From: JAFGVL01 sp963662245
GTDB taxonomy: Bacteria > Bacteroidota > Bacteroidia > Bacteroidales > Paludibacteraceae
Assembly (NCBI GenBank): GCA_963662245.2
Contig: CAXXVQ010000003.1
Coordinates: forward strand, 1 to 64,000
Reading direction: 5' to 3'
Length of the DNA: 64,000 nt
Below are positions 15,216 to 23,372 of this stretch, piece after piece. Below the pieces are notes generated by a model, which was not told the DNA's origin, ran no database searches, and saw only the letters and a program-made list of their open reading frames with translations. The position numbers and the translations under genes are program-made. Numbering within the stretch: the stretch's first letter is position 1; the number at the start of each line of letters is the position of its first letter.

Positions 15216-17240
15216 TTATTTCAAAATAGCTTTCACTTGAGAGTAAACAGATTCAGCTGTAAAACCAAACTCTTTATCCAACACGGTATATGGAGCTGAA
15301 TATCCAAAGTGATCTAAACCAAATACAGTTCCATTAACTCCGGCTAAGCGTTGAAGTGATGATGGCAAACCTGCTGTCAAACCAAATACAGGAATACCCG
15401 CAGGAATTACACTCGCACGGTAAGCTTCATCTTGGTTGAAGAATAAACCTTCAGATGGAGCCGAAACAACTTGAGCTTTAATCCCATCAGCCTCTAATAA
15501 TGGAAGTGCAGAAATCAAAGTTGCAACCTCAGACCCATTAGCTAAAAGAATAATATCCGGATTTTCTTCCTTAACTACTACATAAGCACCTTTTTTCAAT
15601 TGAAGAGCTTGCTCATAACCATTATCCGCAGGAATATTTTTAATATTTTGACGAGATAAAATCAATGCCGATGGAGTGTCAGTATTTTCTAATGCAGCCT
15701 GCCATGCAACTGTTGTTTCGTTAACATCAGCAGGACGCATTACTAACATTCCGTTTTTTCCATGGTGGTTTTTCAATTGCTCCAACAAACGAATTTGAGC
15801 TTCCTGCTCAACCGGTTGGTGAGTAGGGCCATCCTCTCCCACACGAAAAGCATCATGAGTAAATACATATTTAACAGGTTGCTGCATTAAAGCAGACATA
15901 CGCATTACTGGTTTCATATAGTCTGAGAACACAAAGAATGTTGCACAAACCGGAATAATACCTCCGTGAAGTGCCATACCATTCATAATTGCACCCATAG
16001 TTAACTCAGCCACACCAGCCTGTAAAAAAGCACCAGAAAAATCACCTTTTTTGAATGCTTTTGTTTTCTTCAAGAAACCATCCGTTTTATCTGAATTTGA
16101 TAAGTCAGCAGATGAAACTACCATGTTTTCAACTTGCTCTGCAAATGCAGCTAAAACAGTTGAAGATGCAGCACGAGTTGCAGCATCAGCTTTTTGTTGA
16201 ATAGCAGAGTAATCAAATTCAGGAGCTTTACCACTAAAGAATTTATCTAGTTTTGCAGCTAATTCAGGATTTTGTTGTGCCCAAGCAGCTTGATCCATTT
16301 TCTTAACAGATACAAGTTCAGAAAGTTCTGCTTGACGAGATGCGTATAAGTCTTTTACTTCTTGGAAAATTTGGAATGGATTTGCAACATCTCCACCTAA
16401 GTTTTCAATCGTTTTTTCTAAGCTTGCACCTGCTTCACCAAGAGGTTGACCATGAGTTGAAACTTGATTCTCAAAGTTTGAACCATCAGCTTTAACAGCC
16501 CCTTTACCCATCAATGTTTGACCGATAATAAGTGTAGGTCTTTCTGTTTCTGCATTCGCAGTTTGCAAAGCTGTACGGATTTGTTGAGCGTCATTACCTT
16601 TAATTGTAATTACATTCCATCCCCAAGCTTTATATTTTGCAGCCGTATCTTCTACAGTCACTTCTTCAACTTTTGTAGAAAGCTGAATATTATTTGAATC
16701 GTAGAACATGATCAAATTGCTCAAACCTAAAGTTCCGGCAATACGACCAGCTCCTTGAGATATTTCTTCTTGAATACCACCATCAGAAATGAATGCATAA
16801 GTTTTATGCGCCATCCACTCGCCAAAACGAGCAACTAAAAAACGCTCTGCAATAGCAGCACCTACTGCCATTGTATGACCTTGACCAAGAGGACCTGATG
16901 TGTTTTCAACACCACGCTCTACATCAACTTCTGGGTGACCGGGAGTAATACTTCCCCATTGACGGAATTGAGCTAAATCTTCCATATTGTACTTTCCACA
17001 AAGTGAAAGCACTGAATATAACATTGGAGACATATGACCCGGATCTAAGAAGAAACGATCACGGTTAATCCAACGAGGATCTTTTGGGTCATACACTAAG
17101 AATTCTGAGAATAAAACATTAACAAAGTCAGCTCCCCCCATAGCTCCACCAGGATGTCCTGATTTTGCTTTTTCTACCATGGCAGCTGCCAAAATGCGGA
17201 TATTATCCGCTGCACGATTCAGTGTCGAAATTGAGTTCAT
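15216..17240 (-). CDS. tkt: Transketolase
   Basis: 674 residues, full length. The thiamine-diphosphate half has AKSGHPGGAMGGADFVNVLF (residues about 25-44), LDPGHMSPMLYSVL, GPLGQGHTMAVGAAIAER and FISDGGIQEE (TPP/metal site), and the pyrimidine half has YVFTHDAFRVGEDGPTHQPVEQ and SRQNIKNIP, then a C-terminal domain. It moves two-carbon units between pentose and hexose phosphates and so receives the xylulose-5-phosphate made by the adjacent xyl operon. It is on its own transcript (terminator at 15162-15194); its 160-base upstream region is rich in repeated GATATT motifs. Confidence 0.96.
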   Translation of the reverse strand: MNSISTLNRAADNIRILAAAMVEKAKSGHPGGAMGGADFVNVLFSEFLVYDPKDPRWINRDRFFLDPGHMSPMLYSVLSLCGKYNMEDLAQFRQWGSITPGHPEVDVERGVENTSGPLGQGHTMAVGAAIAERFLVARFGEWMAHKTYAFISDGGIQEEISQGAGRIAGTLGLSNLIMFYDSNNIQLSTKVEEVTVEDTAAKYKAWGWNVITIKGNDAQQIRTALQTANAETERPTLIIGQTLMGKGAVKADGSNFENQVSTHGQPLGEAGASLEKTIENLGGDVANPFQIFQEVKDLYASRQAELSELVSVKKMDQAAWAQQNPELAAKLDKFFSGKAPEFDYSAIQQKADAATRAASSTVLAAFAEQVENMVVSSADLSNSDKTDGFLKKTKAFKKGDFSGAFLQAGVAELTMGAIMNGMALHGGIIPVCATFFVFSDYMKPVMRMSALMQQPVKYVFTHDAFRVGEDGPTHQPVEQEAQIRLLEQLKNHHGKNGMLVMRPADVNETTVAWQAALENTDTPSALILSRQNIKNIPADNGYEQALQLKKGAYVVVKEENPDIILLANGSEVATLISALPLLEADGIKAQVVSAPSEGLFFNQDEAYRASVIPAGIPVFGLTAGLPSSLQRLAGVNGTVFGLDHFGYSAPYTVLDKEFGFTAESVYSQVKAILK

Positions 17241-17403
17241 TTATTATATTGTTGATTGATTATATATTGATATTTATAGATATCAGCTCCTTTTAGTCAC
17301 GATATTTCGCTTCTCTGATATTGAAAAGAAAACATCCAAATATCAGCCAAAGGCTTAATATCACCGAAGGCAAATATCTTTTTCTTTTTTTGCAAATATC
17401 CAA

Positions 17404-17916
17404 CTATTCTATCCAGCGAACAACTTCATTCAGATTTTTTCGCTTTTTTTCAGGAATTTCAGCTCCCTCTGCAGCATAACCAATTGGAAGTATTGCTATA
17501 GGCTCAATCTGTGATGGAAGCTCTAAAACTTCTCTTAACTTTTGAGCATCAAAATTACAAATCCAGCAAGTACCTAAACCTTGCTCTGTCGCTGCTAGAG
17601 TAATATGGTCAATAGCAATTGCGGCATCTACATCAGTAAAGTCTTTTCCGTCTCTTCTTTTCCATGCTTGTTCATGGTTTCCCAAAACAATGATACAAGT
17701 ATGGGCTGAAGCAAACCAGTCTCGATGATAACATTCGTGTACACGACTCATCATTACATGCCCTGTAACTACAACAAACTCCCAAGGCTGAAAATTCACA
17801 GCCGAAGGAGCTACACGCCCAGCTTCAAGAACATATTCTAATTTTTCTCGCTCAATATTCTTTGAAGAATAGTTACGAAGAGAATAGCGTTCTTTTGCTA
17901 AATCAAGAAAGTTCAT
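17404..17916 (-). CDS. Nitroreductase family protein
   Basis: 170 residues, a compact FMN-binding nitroreductase. ERYSLRNYSSKNIEREKLEYVLEAGRVAPSAVNFQPWEFVVV at 10-51 is the FMN-binding opening (R-S/N-R-Y pattern, N-QPW block), and GLGTCWICNFDAQKLREVLELPSQIEPIAILPIGYAAEGA is the C-terminal FMN and dimer region. Substrate unknown. Last gene of a four-gene operon, starting 4 bases after the gene at 17921-18442. Confidence 0.88.
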   Translation of the reverse strand: MNFLDLAKERYSLRNYSSKNIEREKLEYVLEAGRVAPSAVNFQPWEFVVVTGHVMMSRVHECYHRDWFASAHTCIIVLGNHEQAWKRRDGKDFTDVDAAIAIDHITLAATEQGLGTCWICNFDAQKLREVLELPSQIEPIAILPIGYAAEGAEIPEKKRKNLNEVVRWIE

Positions 17917-17920
17917 ATTG

Positions 17921-18442
17921 TTATGCTAATTTACTAAGATCAGATTTTAACATTGCAAGAGCAGCATCAAGAGGCGTTTTGTCTACACTCTGATAAGTCT
18001 CAATAATAAGTTTTGCAAAATCAATTGCCGAGGTATTTAAGGTTGTTTGAGCAGCACAAGTATTGATTAATTGGATCATACTTTCTTTTGCATTTTTCAA
18101 CAAGATCCAACTATCATTTGACACATATAGTTGTTGAGTCAGATTATGTTCCCACTCTAAACGAATCTCATGTAAAAGATTTTTCTGTAGTTGCAAAGCA
18201 TTTACATCCTTTAGTTGCTGTCTGTTTAACAATGACTCTGGTTTAATTCTTTCCAAGAAAAGAGCCATACGCTCATAAGCTTTCATTTTTACCGGAGTCA
18301 TAGTTTTAACTAAGTCCTTTCTAATTTCATAACTTCTACGAGCATTTTCAGCTTTCAACTGCTTATTAAGCATCATATATACTACTGCAGCTACAATAAA
18401 TACAGGAATCGTTGCAGCAATAAGAATCGATAAAAAATCCAT
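17921..18442 (-). CDS. Conserved hypothetical membrane-anchored protein
   Basis: 173 residues; not recognised beyond a Bacteroidota-restricted conserved family. One N-terminal membrane helix (about residues 4-24, FLSILIAATIPVFIVAAVVYMML) is followed by a charged helical region with KMKAYERMALFLERIKPESLL and HEIRLEWEHNLTQQLYVSNDSWILLKNAKE, predicted cytoplasmic and all-alpha. It sits 2 bases after the glycosyltransferase stop, and the tight packing suggests a shared envelope-related role. Confidence 0.7.
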   Translation of the reverse strand: MDFLSILIAATIPVFIVAAVVYMMLNKQLKAENARRSYEIRKDLVKTMTPVKMKAYERMALFLERIKPESLLNRQQLKDVNALQLQKNLLHEIRLEWEHNLTQQLYVSNDSWILLKNAKESMIQLINTCAAQTTLNTSAIDFAKLIIETYQSVDKTPLDAALAMLKSDLSKLA

Positions 18443-18444
18443 GA

Positions 18445-19395
18445 TTAAATCTCCTTCGCAATTTTATAGTTATTTCTTTCAGAAGCATTACGAGTGACTA
18501 ATTCCGCTACAAACCCGGTTAAAAACAACTGAGTACCAAGAATCATTGCCACTAATGATAAGTAAAAATATGGATTATCAGTTACCAACGGTGCATTTTG
18601 ACCTTGCCATAAAGCATACAATTTTGTTGCCCCAACTCCCATTACAGATAATAAACCAAGGAAAAACATCAAAGAACCGGCAAATCCAAAGAAGTGCATT
18701 GGTTTACGACCAAATTTCGACAAGAACCAAAGTGAAATCAAGTCTAGGTAACCATTAATAAAACGGTTTAAACCAAACTTTGAGTATCCATATTTACGAG
18801 CCTGATGAGCGACCGGTTTCTCTGTAATATTTGAGTAACCTGCATTTTTTGCCAAAAATGGGATATATCTGTGCATTTCACCATACACCTCAATTTCTTT
18901 TACCACCTCATTTTTATAAGCTTTTAAACCACAGTTCATGTCATGCAATGACAAACCTGTAATCTTATTTGCAGTCGCATTATAAATCTTTGATGGCAAA
19001 TTCTTCATCAGTTTTGAGTCCTGACGCTTTTGCTTCCAACCGGAAACCAAATCATATCCTTGGTTTGCAATCATATCATACAACTCAGGAATTTCTTCAG
19101 GGCTATCTTGCAAGTCAGCATCCATAGTGATTACAACATCACCTTGTGCTCGTTCAAAGCCACAGTACAAAGCCGGTGATTTACCGTAATTTGTACGGAA
19201 CTTCACTCCTTTTACTTCAGAATTCTCTGCTTGTAATTTTTCAATAACACGCCAAGAGCCATCTGTACTCCCGTCATTAATAAAGATAACTTCAAACGAA
19301 TAATTGTTTGCTGTCATTACTCGCTTAATCCAAGCAAATAACTCTGGCAAAGATTCTTCTTCATTAAACAATGGAACAATTACTGATATATCCAT
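18445..19395 (-). CDS. Family 2 glycosyltransferase, polyprenyl-phosphate sugar synthase type (GtrB/DPM1-like)
   Basis: 316 residues. The GT-A domain (1-230) begins DISVIVPLFNEEESLPELFAWIKRV, has FINDGSTDGSW, the metal-binding DADLQDSPEEIPELY and the later HDMNCGLKAYKNEV. Two membrane helices follow at about 232-260 and 275-300. This arrangement is that of enzymes moving a sugar from a nucleotide donor to a polyprenyl phosphate at the inner membrane. Sugar unknown. It follows the DUF4199 gene by 4 bases. Confidence 0.88.
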   Translation of the reverse strand: MDISVIVPLFNEEESLPELFAWIKRVMTANNYSFEVIFINDGSTDGSWRVIEKLQAENSEVKGVKFRTNYGKSPALYCGFERAQGDVVITMDADLQDSPEEIPELYDMIANQGYDLVSGWKQKRQDSKLMKNLPSKIYNATANKITGLSLHDMNCGLKAYKNEVVKEIEVYGEMHRYIPFLAKNAGYSNITEKPVAHQARKYGYSKFGLNRFINGYLDLISLWFLSKFGRKPMHFFGFAGSLMFFLGLLSVMGVGATKLYALWQGQNAPLVTDNPYFYLSLVAMILGTQLFLTGFVAELVTRNASERNNYKIAKEI

Positions 19396-19399
19396 GATT

Positions 19400-19906
19400 T
19401 TATTTTTTGGAAAAAAATTCTTGCTCTTTTTTAAATAACGGCCAAACTATTAAGCCCATCAACAAACCTAACAAAGCATTTAAGATACCCGAAAACATAG
19501 AGATTATTGCAGGCGTTAACAGCTCTTTTGATTGAGATATTATTTCTTCAGGGTAATCTGATTCTGACGACATAAAGTCAACAGTCTGCTCTACCATTAT
19601 CTTAAATTCAAAAGGCTTTATATAAGTAAAAAACAAATATTTTACTATTGAAGAAAATACTGCAGCAACAATGAAAATTTGGAAAGTGTGAGCCACTAAC
19701 TTCTTTAGGTTGTATTTTTGATCTGGTTGTTTTTGTCTTAATTGTCTAAGCCAATAAACCACAGCTGAAAACATACTAAACAACAAAATAAACGATGTCA
19801 CTTCTGACAAAACACCTTCTTGAAATCCTAACAAAAATCTTGATGCAATTGCCATCCCAAGGAAACAACCATACATCAATTTTTTCTTCAATAATTCAAT
19901 ATCCAT
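19400..19906 (-). CDS. DUF4199 family membrane protein
   Basis: 168 residues with four membrane helices (about 12-29, 34-52, 73-95 and 131-152) and a polar loop between the third and fourth. The sequence fits DUF4199, a Bacteroidota family of unknown function that often precedes a GtrB-like glycosyltransferase, as it does here. First gene of the operon running down to 17404. Confidence 0.8.
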   Translation of the reverse strand: MDIELLKKKLMYGCFLGMAIASRFLLGFQEGVLSEVTSFILLFSMFSAVVYWLRQLRQKQPDQKYNLKKLVAHTFQIFIVAAVFSSIVKYLFFTYIKPFEFKIMVEQTVDFMSSESDYPEEIISQSKELLTPAIISMFSGILNALLGLLMGLIVWPLFKKEQEFFSKK

Positions 19907-19981
19907 TATTCAATTTTATTAGCTCACAAATGTACATCTAAATTATATGAAATCAAAAGCCATACCAACAGGAATAAAAAC

Positions 19982-20016
19982 AAAAAAAGCTGTCCGATTT
20001 TCATCGAACAGCTTTC
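19982..20016 (-). terminator. Terminator of SRP RNA and tRNA-Thr transcript
   Basis: On the minus strand a stem AAAGCTGT-n-CGAT/ATCG-n-ACAGCTTT is followed by a run of seven T, 8 bases beyond the tRNA 3' end. Confidence 0.85.
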
Positions 20017-20023
20017 ATTTCTG

Positions 20024-20097
20024 AGCCTCTTGTCGGATTCGAACCAACGACCCCGAGATTACAAATCACGTGCTCTGGCCAACTGAGCTAAAGAGGC
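20024..20097 (-). tRNA. tRNA-Thr (anticodon TGT)
   Basis: A complete cloverleaf on the minus strand: acceptor GCCTCTT pairs with AAGAGGC, D-arm GCTC/GAGC, anticodon loop TTTGTAA giving TGT for ACA codons, and a T-arm with TTCGAAT. CCA is not encoded. The anticodon stem CGTGA/TCTCG contains one T-T mismatch at its middle pair. Confidence 0.95.
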
Positions 20098-20100
20098 AAG

Positions 20101-20200
20101 TGGGCAAGCTAACTACATCGCACCGCTACAACAATCTACCCTTGCTGCGTTCCCACCCTGGGGGATTCGAAAGGAGCTGGTCGTGCAGGACTTACCCGGC
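20101..20200 (-). ncRNA. ffs: Signal recognition particle RNA (small bacterial 4.5S type)
   Basis: On the minus strand the RNA begins GCCGGGTAAGTCCTGC and carries the conserved apical domain with CAGGGTGGGAACGCAGCAA, the SRP GGAA tetraloop hairpin and Ffh-binding internal loops. The 5' GGGTAAG and 3' GCTTGCCC pair to close the stem. It binds Ffh and guides membrane proteins to the translocon. The 3' end lies 3 nt before the tRNA-Thr 5' end, so both come from one transcript. End positions are good to a few bases. Confidence 0.92.
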
Positions 20201-20202
20201 GA

Positions 20203-20233
20203 CAAAAGTACTCCTTTTAGTGAGATTGACAAA
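20203..20233 (-). promoter_or_regulatory. Promoter of SRP RNA/tRNA-Thr, exact Bacteroidota consensus
   Basis: On the minus strand TTTG (20230-20233), exactly 19 bases, then TACTTTTG (20203-20210). This matches TTTG-N19-TAnnTTTG without mismatch and places the transcription start at about the first base of the SRP RNA. Confidence 0.85.
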
Positions 20234-20301
20234 AATATTTCAAACTTTTTTCTAACCTACAACAGCCTCACAGACGCAAATATCTGAATATCAAAATAAA
20301 A

Positions 20302-20343
20302 AAAGCGAAAAAAATTTCACTTATCGTGCATTTTTTTCGCTTT
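20302..20343 (-). terminator. Terminator of the clpC operon
   Basis: A perfect stem AAAGCGAAAAAAAT/ATTTTTTTCGCTTT with a 14-base loop lies 40 bases after the stop of the small gene downstream of clpC. Confidence 0.8.
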
Positions 20344-20383
20344 ATGTATTCTTATCTAGTTTTTGACTGATATTATCAAAAAA

Positions 20384-20581
20384 CTAAGGAACTAATTTCA
20401 CTTCTTTTGTAGCAATCATTTCTTGCAATTGAACAAGCAACGCTTTCTCATGTGTATCAATATGCCCATCTTCTGTTGCAACATGAATAATTTCCTCAAA
20501 TTCTTTTTGAGTAATCACATGATCCTCAATAGCTCTCTCTATTACTTTTCTTAATTCTAAAGCGGAATCACTTATTTTCAT
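20384..20581 (-). CDS. Small acidic helical protein encoded after clpC
   Basis: 65 residues; not assigned to a family with certainty. It is predicted all-helical, with the block TEDGHIDTHEKALLVQLQEMI (about 37-57), which resembles the DG-x-I-x-x-x-E pattern of TerB-like or EF-hand-like helical proteins. It starts 2 bases after the clpC stop and ends before the operon terminator, so it is made together with ClpC and could be an adaptor or modulator (inference). Confidence 0.7.
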   Translation of the reverse strand: MKISDSALELRKVIERAIEDHVITQKEFEEIIHVATEDGHIDTHEKALLVQLQEMIATKEVKLVP

Positions 20582-20583
20582 AA

Positions 20584-23085
20584 TTATTCTATTATTTCAG
20601 CATACACTTTTAATGCATCCTTATTAAAATTTAATCTTATTTTTTGACCATTCTTAATATCGTTTTTAATAATCATCTCTGACAATTCATCCTCTACATA
20701 TTGTTGTATTGAACGCTTCAATGGTCTCGCACCAAATTGAATATCATAACCTTTTTCAGCTATAAAGTCTTTTGCTTCATCAGATATCTCCAATTTAATC
20801 CCTAAATTATCTATTCGTTTATACAAACCAGCAAGCTCAAGATCAATAATTTGGAAGATTGCCTGTTTATCAAGCTGATCAAACATTATTACATCATCAA
20901 CTCTATTTAAGAATTCCGGTGCAAATGTTTTATTTAATGCTTTCTGAATAATACCATGAGAATATTCAGCATTCATACCATCTTTTGATGTACCGGCAGA
21001 AAACCCAACTCCTGATCCAAATTCCTTCAATTGACGAGTACCAACATTTGAAGTCATAATAATGATAGTATTCTTGAAATCAATTTTCCTACCTAAACTA
21101 TCGGTTAATCTACCTTCATCTAAAACTTGAAGCAACAAATTAAACACATCTGGATGCGCCTTTTCTATTTCATCAAGTAATACAATTGAATATGGCTTAC
21201 GACGAACCTTCTCTGTCAACTGACCACCTTCTTCATATCCTACATATCCCGGAGGTGCTCCTATTAATCTAGACACACTAAATTTCTCCATATACTCACT
21301 CATATCAACACGAATAAGTGCATCAGCATTATCAAACATGAATTCAGCTAAAATCTTAGCTAAATGAGTTTTACCAACACCAGTTGGACCTAAGAAAATA
21401 AATGTTCCTATTGGCTTATTCGGATCTTTCAACCCTACACGACTACGCTGAATTGCTTTCACAACTTTATCTACAGCACTATTTTGACCAATAACCTTAC
21501 CTTTTAAGGCTTCGCCCATTTGGCGCAATTTAAGACCTTCGGCTTGTGCAATTCGTTGAACAGGAACGCCAGACATCATAGCAACAACTTCAGCAACCTT
21601 TTCTTCAGTCACGATCTCACGATGTTGTTTTAAGTCTTGCTCCCAACGATATTTTTCTGTTTCTAATTGATTCAACAACTCTTTTTCCTTATCTCTAAAG
21701 CTAGCTGCTAATTCAAAATTTTGCTGTTTAACCGCATTAAGTTTCTCATCCTTGGTATCTTCAATCTGCTTTTCAAGTTTTTCAATGATTTCAGGAACTG
21801 AAATATTCATAATATGAGCTCTAGATCCGGCCTCATCTAAAGCATCAATAGCTTTATCTGGGAAACAGCGATCTGAGATATATCTCTCGGTCAACTTAAC
21901 ACATGCCTCAAGAGCTTCAGGAGTATAAGTTACATTATGGTGATCCTCATAGCGTTCCTTTGCATTCTTCAATATCTGGATTGTTTCTTCAGAACTTGTT
22001 GGCTCAACCATAACTTTTTGGAAACGACGCTCAAGAGCTCCATCCTTTTCAATATTTTGACGATATTCATCTAATGTAGTAGCACCAATACATTGAATTT
22101 CACCTCTAGCTAAAGCTGGCTTCAACATATTTGCGGCATCCAATGAACCAGGAGAACTACCCGCACCAACAATTGTATGAATCTCATCAATAAATAAAAT
22201 GATATCCGGATTCTTTGACAACTCGTTAAGAATTGCTTTAATACGCTCTTCAAATTGTCCACGATATTTAGTACCGGCAACAATTGATGCCATATCTAGC
22301 GCGACGAGTCTTTTATCAAATAAAACTCTAGACACTTTTTTCTGAACAATACGCAAAGCTAAACCTTCAACAATAGCAGATTTACCAACACCTGGTTCAC
22401 CAATTAAAACCGGATTATTTTTCTTTCTACGACTTAAGATTTGTGCCAATCGTTCAATTTCAACATCACGACCAACAACAGGATCAAGCCTACCTTCATC
22501 CGCAGCCTTATTCATATCAACACCAAAATTATCTAACACAGGAGTATCGCCACCTGCTTTTGGATTATTTGACTTAGGCTGCTTAGGATTCATTGGAATT
22601 TCTTCTTCTTCATCCTCTTCTCCATCTCCACTTTGATATAAAGCTGATGGATCAACATGTCTTTCCTTTTGCAGATGATCTCTCAATACTACATAATCAA
22701 CATGTTCTTCAGAAAGAACTTCTGTCGCAAAGTTTTTATTCTCTTTTAAGATTGCTAATAACAAATGTTCTGCATCAGCTTCTTTATCTCCTAAAGAACG
22801 AACCTCCAATGTGATAATCTTAAGTATTTTATCTGTTGATTTCAAAAGTGTAATCTCAGACTCTTCAACAACATTATCTGTTCTAATTTGAGACTCAATT
22901 TTTTGCTTTACTCTTCTCAAATCTACATTAAATTCTCGCAAAAGCTCAATTGCTTTATTATGCTCTTCTCGCATAAGACCTAGCAACAAATGTTCTGGAC
23001 CAATATAATTATTCCCTAACCTTTCTGCATCTTCTCTACTATATTGTAGTGCATCTTTTACTGTTTGTGAAAAATTAGTTTCCAT
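20584..23085 (-). CDS. clpC: ClpC-type AAA+ chaperone of the Clp protease
   Basis: 833 residues. An N-terminal Clp_N repeat domain (1-145) is followed by an acidic linker (GDGEEDEEEE), AAA module 1 with Walker A GEPGVGKS (229-236) and Walker B ending FIDE (298-301), a UVR-like coiled middle domain (about 430-470), and AAA module 2 with Walker A GPTGVGKT (566-573) and sensor region LLDEIEKAHPDVF. GVGFSAGT near 678 lies about where the ClpP-binding loop is expected. It unfolds substrates for ClpP. Divergent from the kinase gene at 23373. Confidence 0.95.
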   Translation of the reverse strand: METNFSQTVKDALQYSREDAERLGNNYIGPEHLLLGLMREEHNKAIELLREFNVDLRRVKQKIESQIRTDNVVEESEITLLKSTDKILKIITLEVRSLGDKEADAEHLLLAILKENKNFATEVLSEEHVDYVVLRDHLQKERHVDPSALYQSGDGEEDEEEEIPMNPKQPKSNNPKAGGDTPVLDNFGVDMNKAADEGRLDPVVGRDVEIERLAQILSRRKKNNPVLIGEPGVGKSAIVEGLALRIVQKKVSRVLFDKRLVALDMASIVAGTKYRGQFEERIKAILNELSKNPDIILFIDEIHTIVGAGSSPGSLDAANMLKPALARGEIQCIGATTLDEYRQNIEKDGALERRFQKVMVEPTSSEETIQILKNAKERYEDHHNVTYTPEALEACVKLTERYISDRCFPDKAIDALDEAGSRAHIMNISVPEIIEKLEKQIEDTKDEKLNAVKQQNFELAASFRDKEKELLNQLETEKYRWEQDLKQHREIVTEEKVAEVVAMMSGVPVQRIAQAEGLKLRQMGEALKGKVIGQNSAVDKVVKAIQRSRVGLKDPNKPIGTFIFLGPTGVGKTHLAKILAEFMFDNADALIRVDMSEYMEKFSVSRLIGAPPGYVGYEEGGQLTEKVRRKPYSIVLLDEIEKAHPDVFNLLLQVLDEGRLTDSLGRKIDFKNTIIIMTSNVGTRQLKEFGSGVGFSAGTSKDGMNAEYSHGIIQKALNKTFAPEFLNRVDDVIMFDQLDKQAIFQIIDLELAGLYKRIDNLGIKLEISDEAKDFIAEKGYDIQFGARPLKRSIQQYVEDELSEMIIKNDIKNGQKIRLNFNKDALKVYAEIIE

Positions 23086-23260
23086 GACCTATGATTGTTT
23101 CACCGACAAACGGCATTTATAATACTAATAATACTTCAATAATTGTACCTTAACTAAACAGATGTCATTATGTCACATAACACTAAATATACACCTGTAA
23201 AAGCTACCATAAAGAAACAGAATTTTTCACAAATAAAAAACGGTTTCCTTTAATTTATTA

Positions 23261-23268
23261 TACTTTTG
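23261..23268 (+). promoter_or_regulatory. Predicted -7 element for the amgK-murU operon
   Basis: TACTTTTG matches TAnnTTTG and lies 104 bases before the start at 23373. A good -33 TTTG is not seen at the right distance. The rest of the 287-base divergent region holds no gene. Confidence 0.4.
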
Positions 23269-23372
23269 CAATTATCAACTTTAAGGACAATCTATTAGTT
23301 ATTACAAGAAAATATTTTTGACAGAATAACAGTTTAACACACAAAACTCTTCTTTTTTTATAAGAAAAACAC

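Noticed and set aside
17241..17403. Riboswitch (for example thiamine type) upstream of transketolase
   Set aside because: No conserved riboswitch core such as CTGAGA with its partner block was found; only short tandem motifs are seen.
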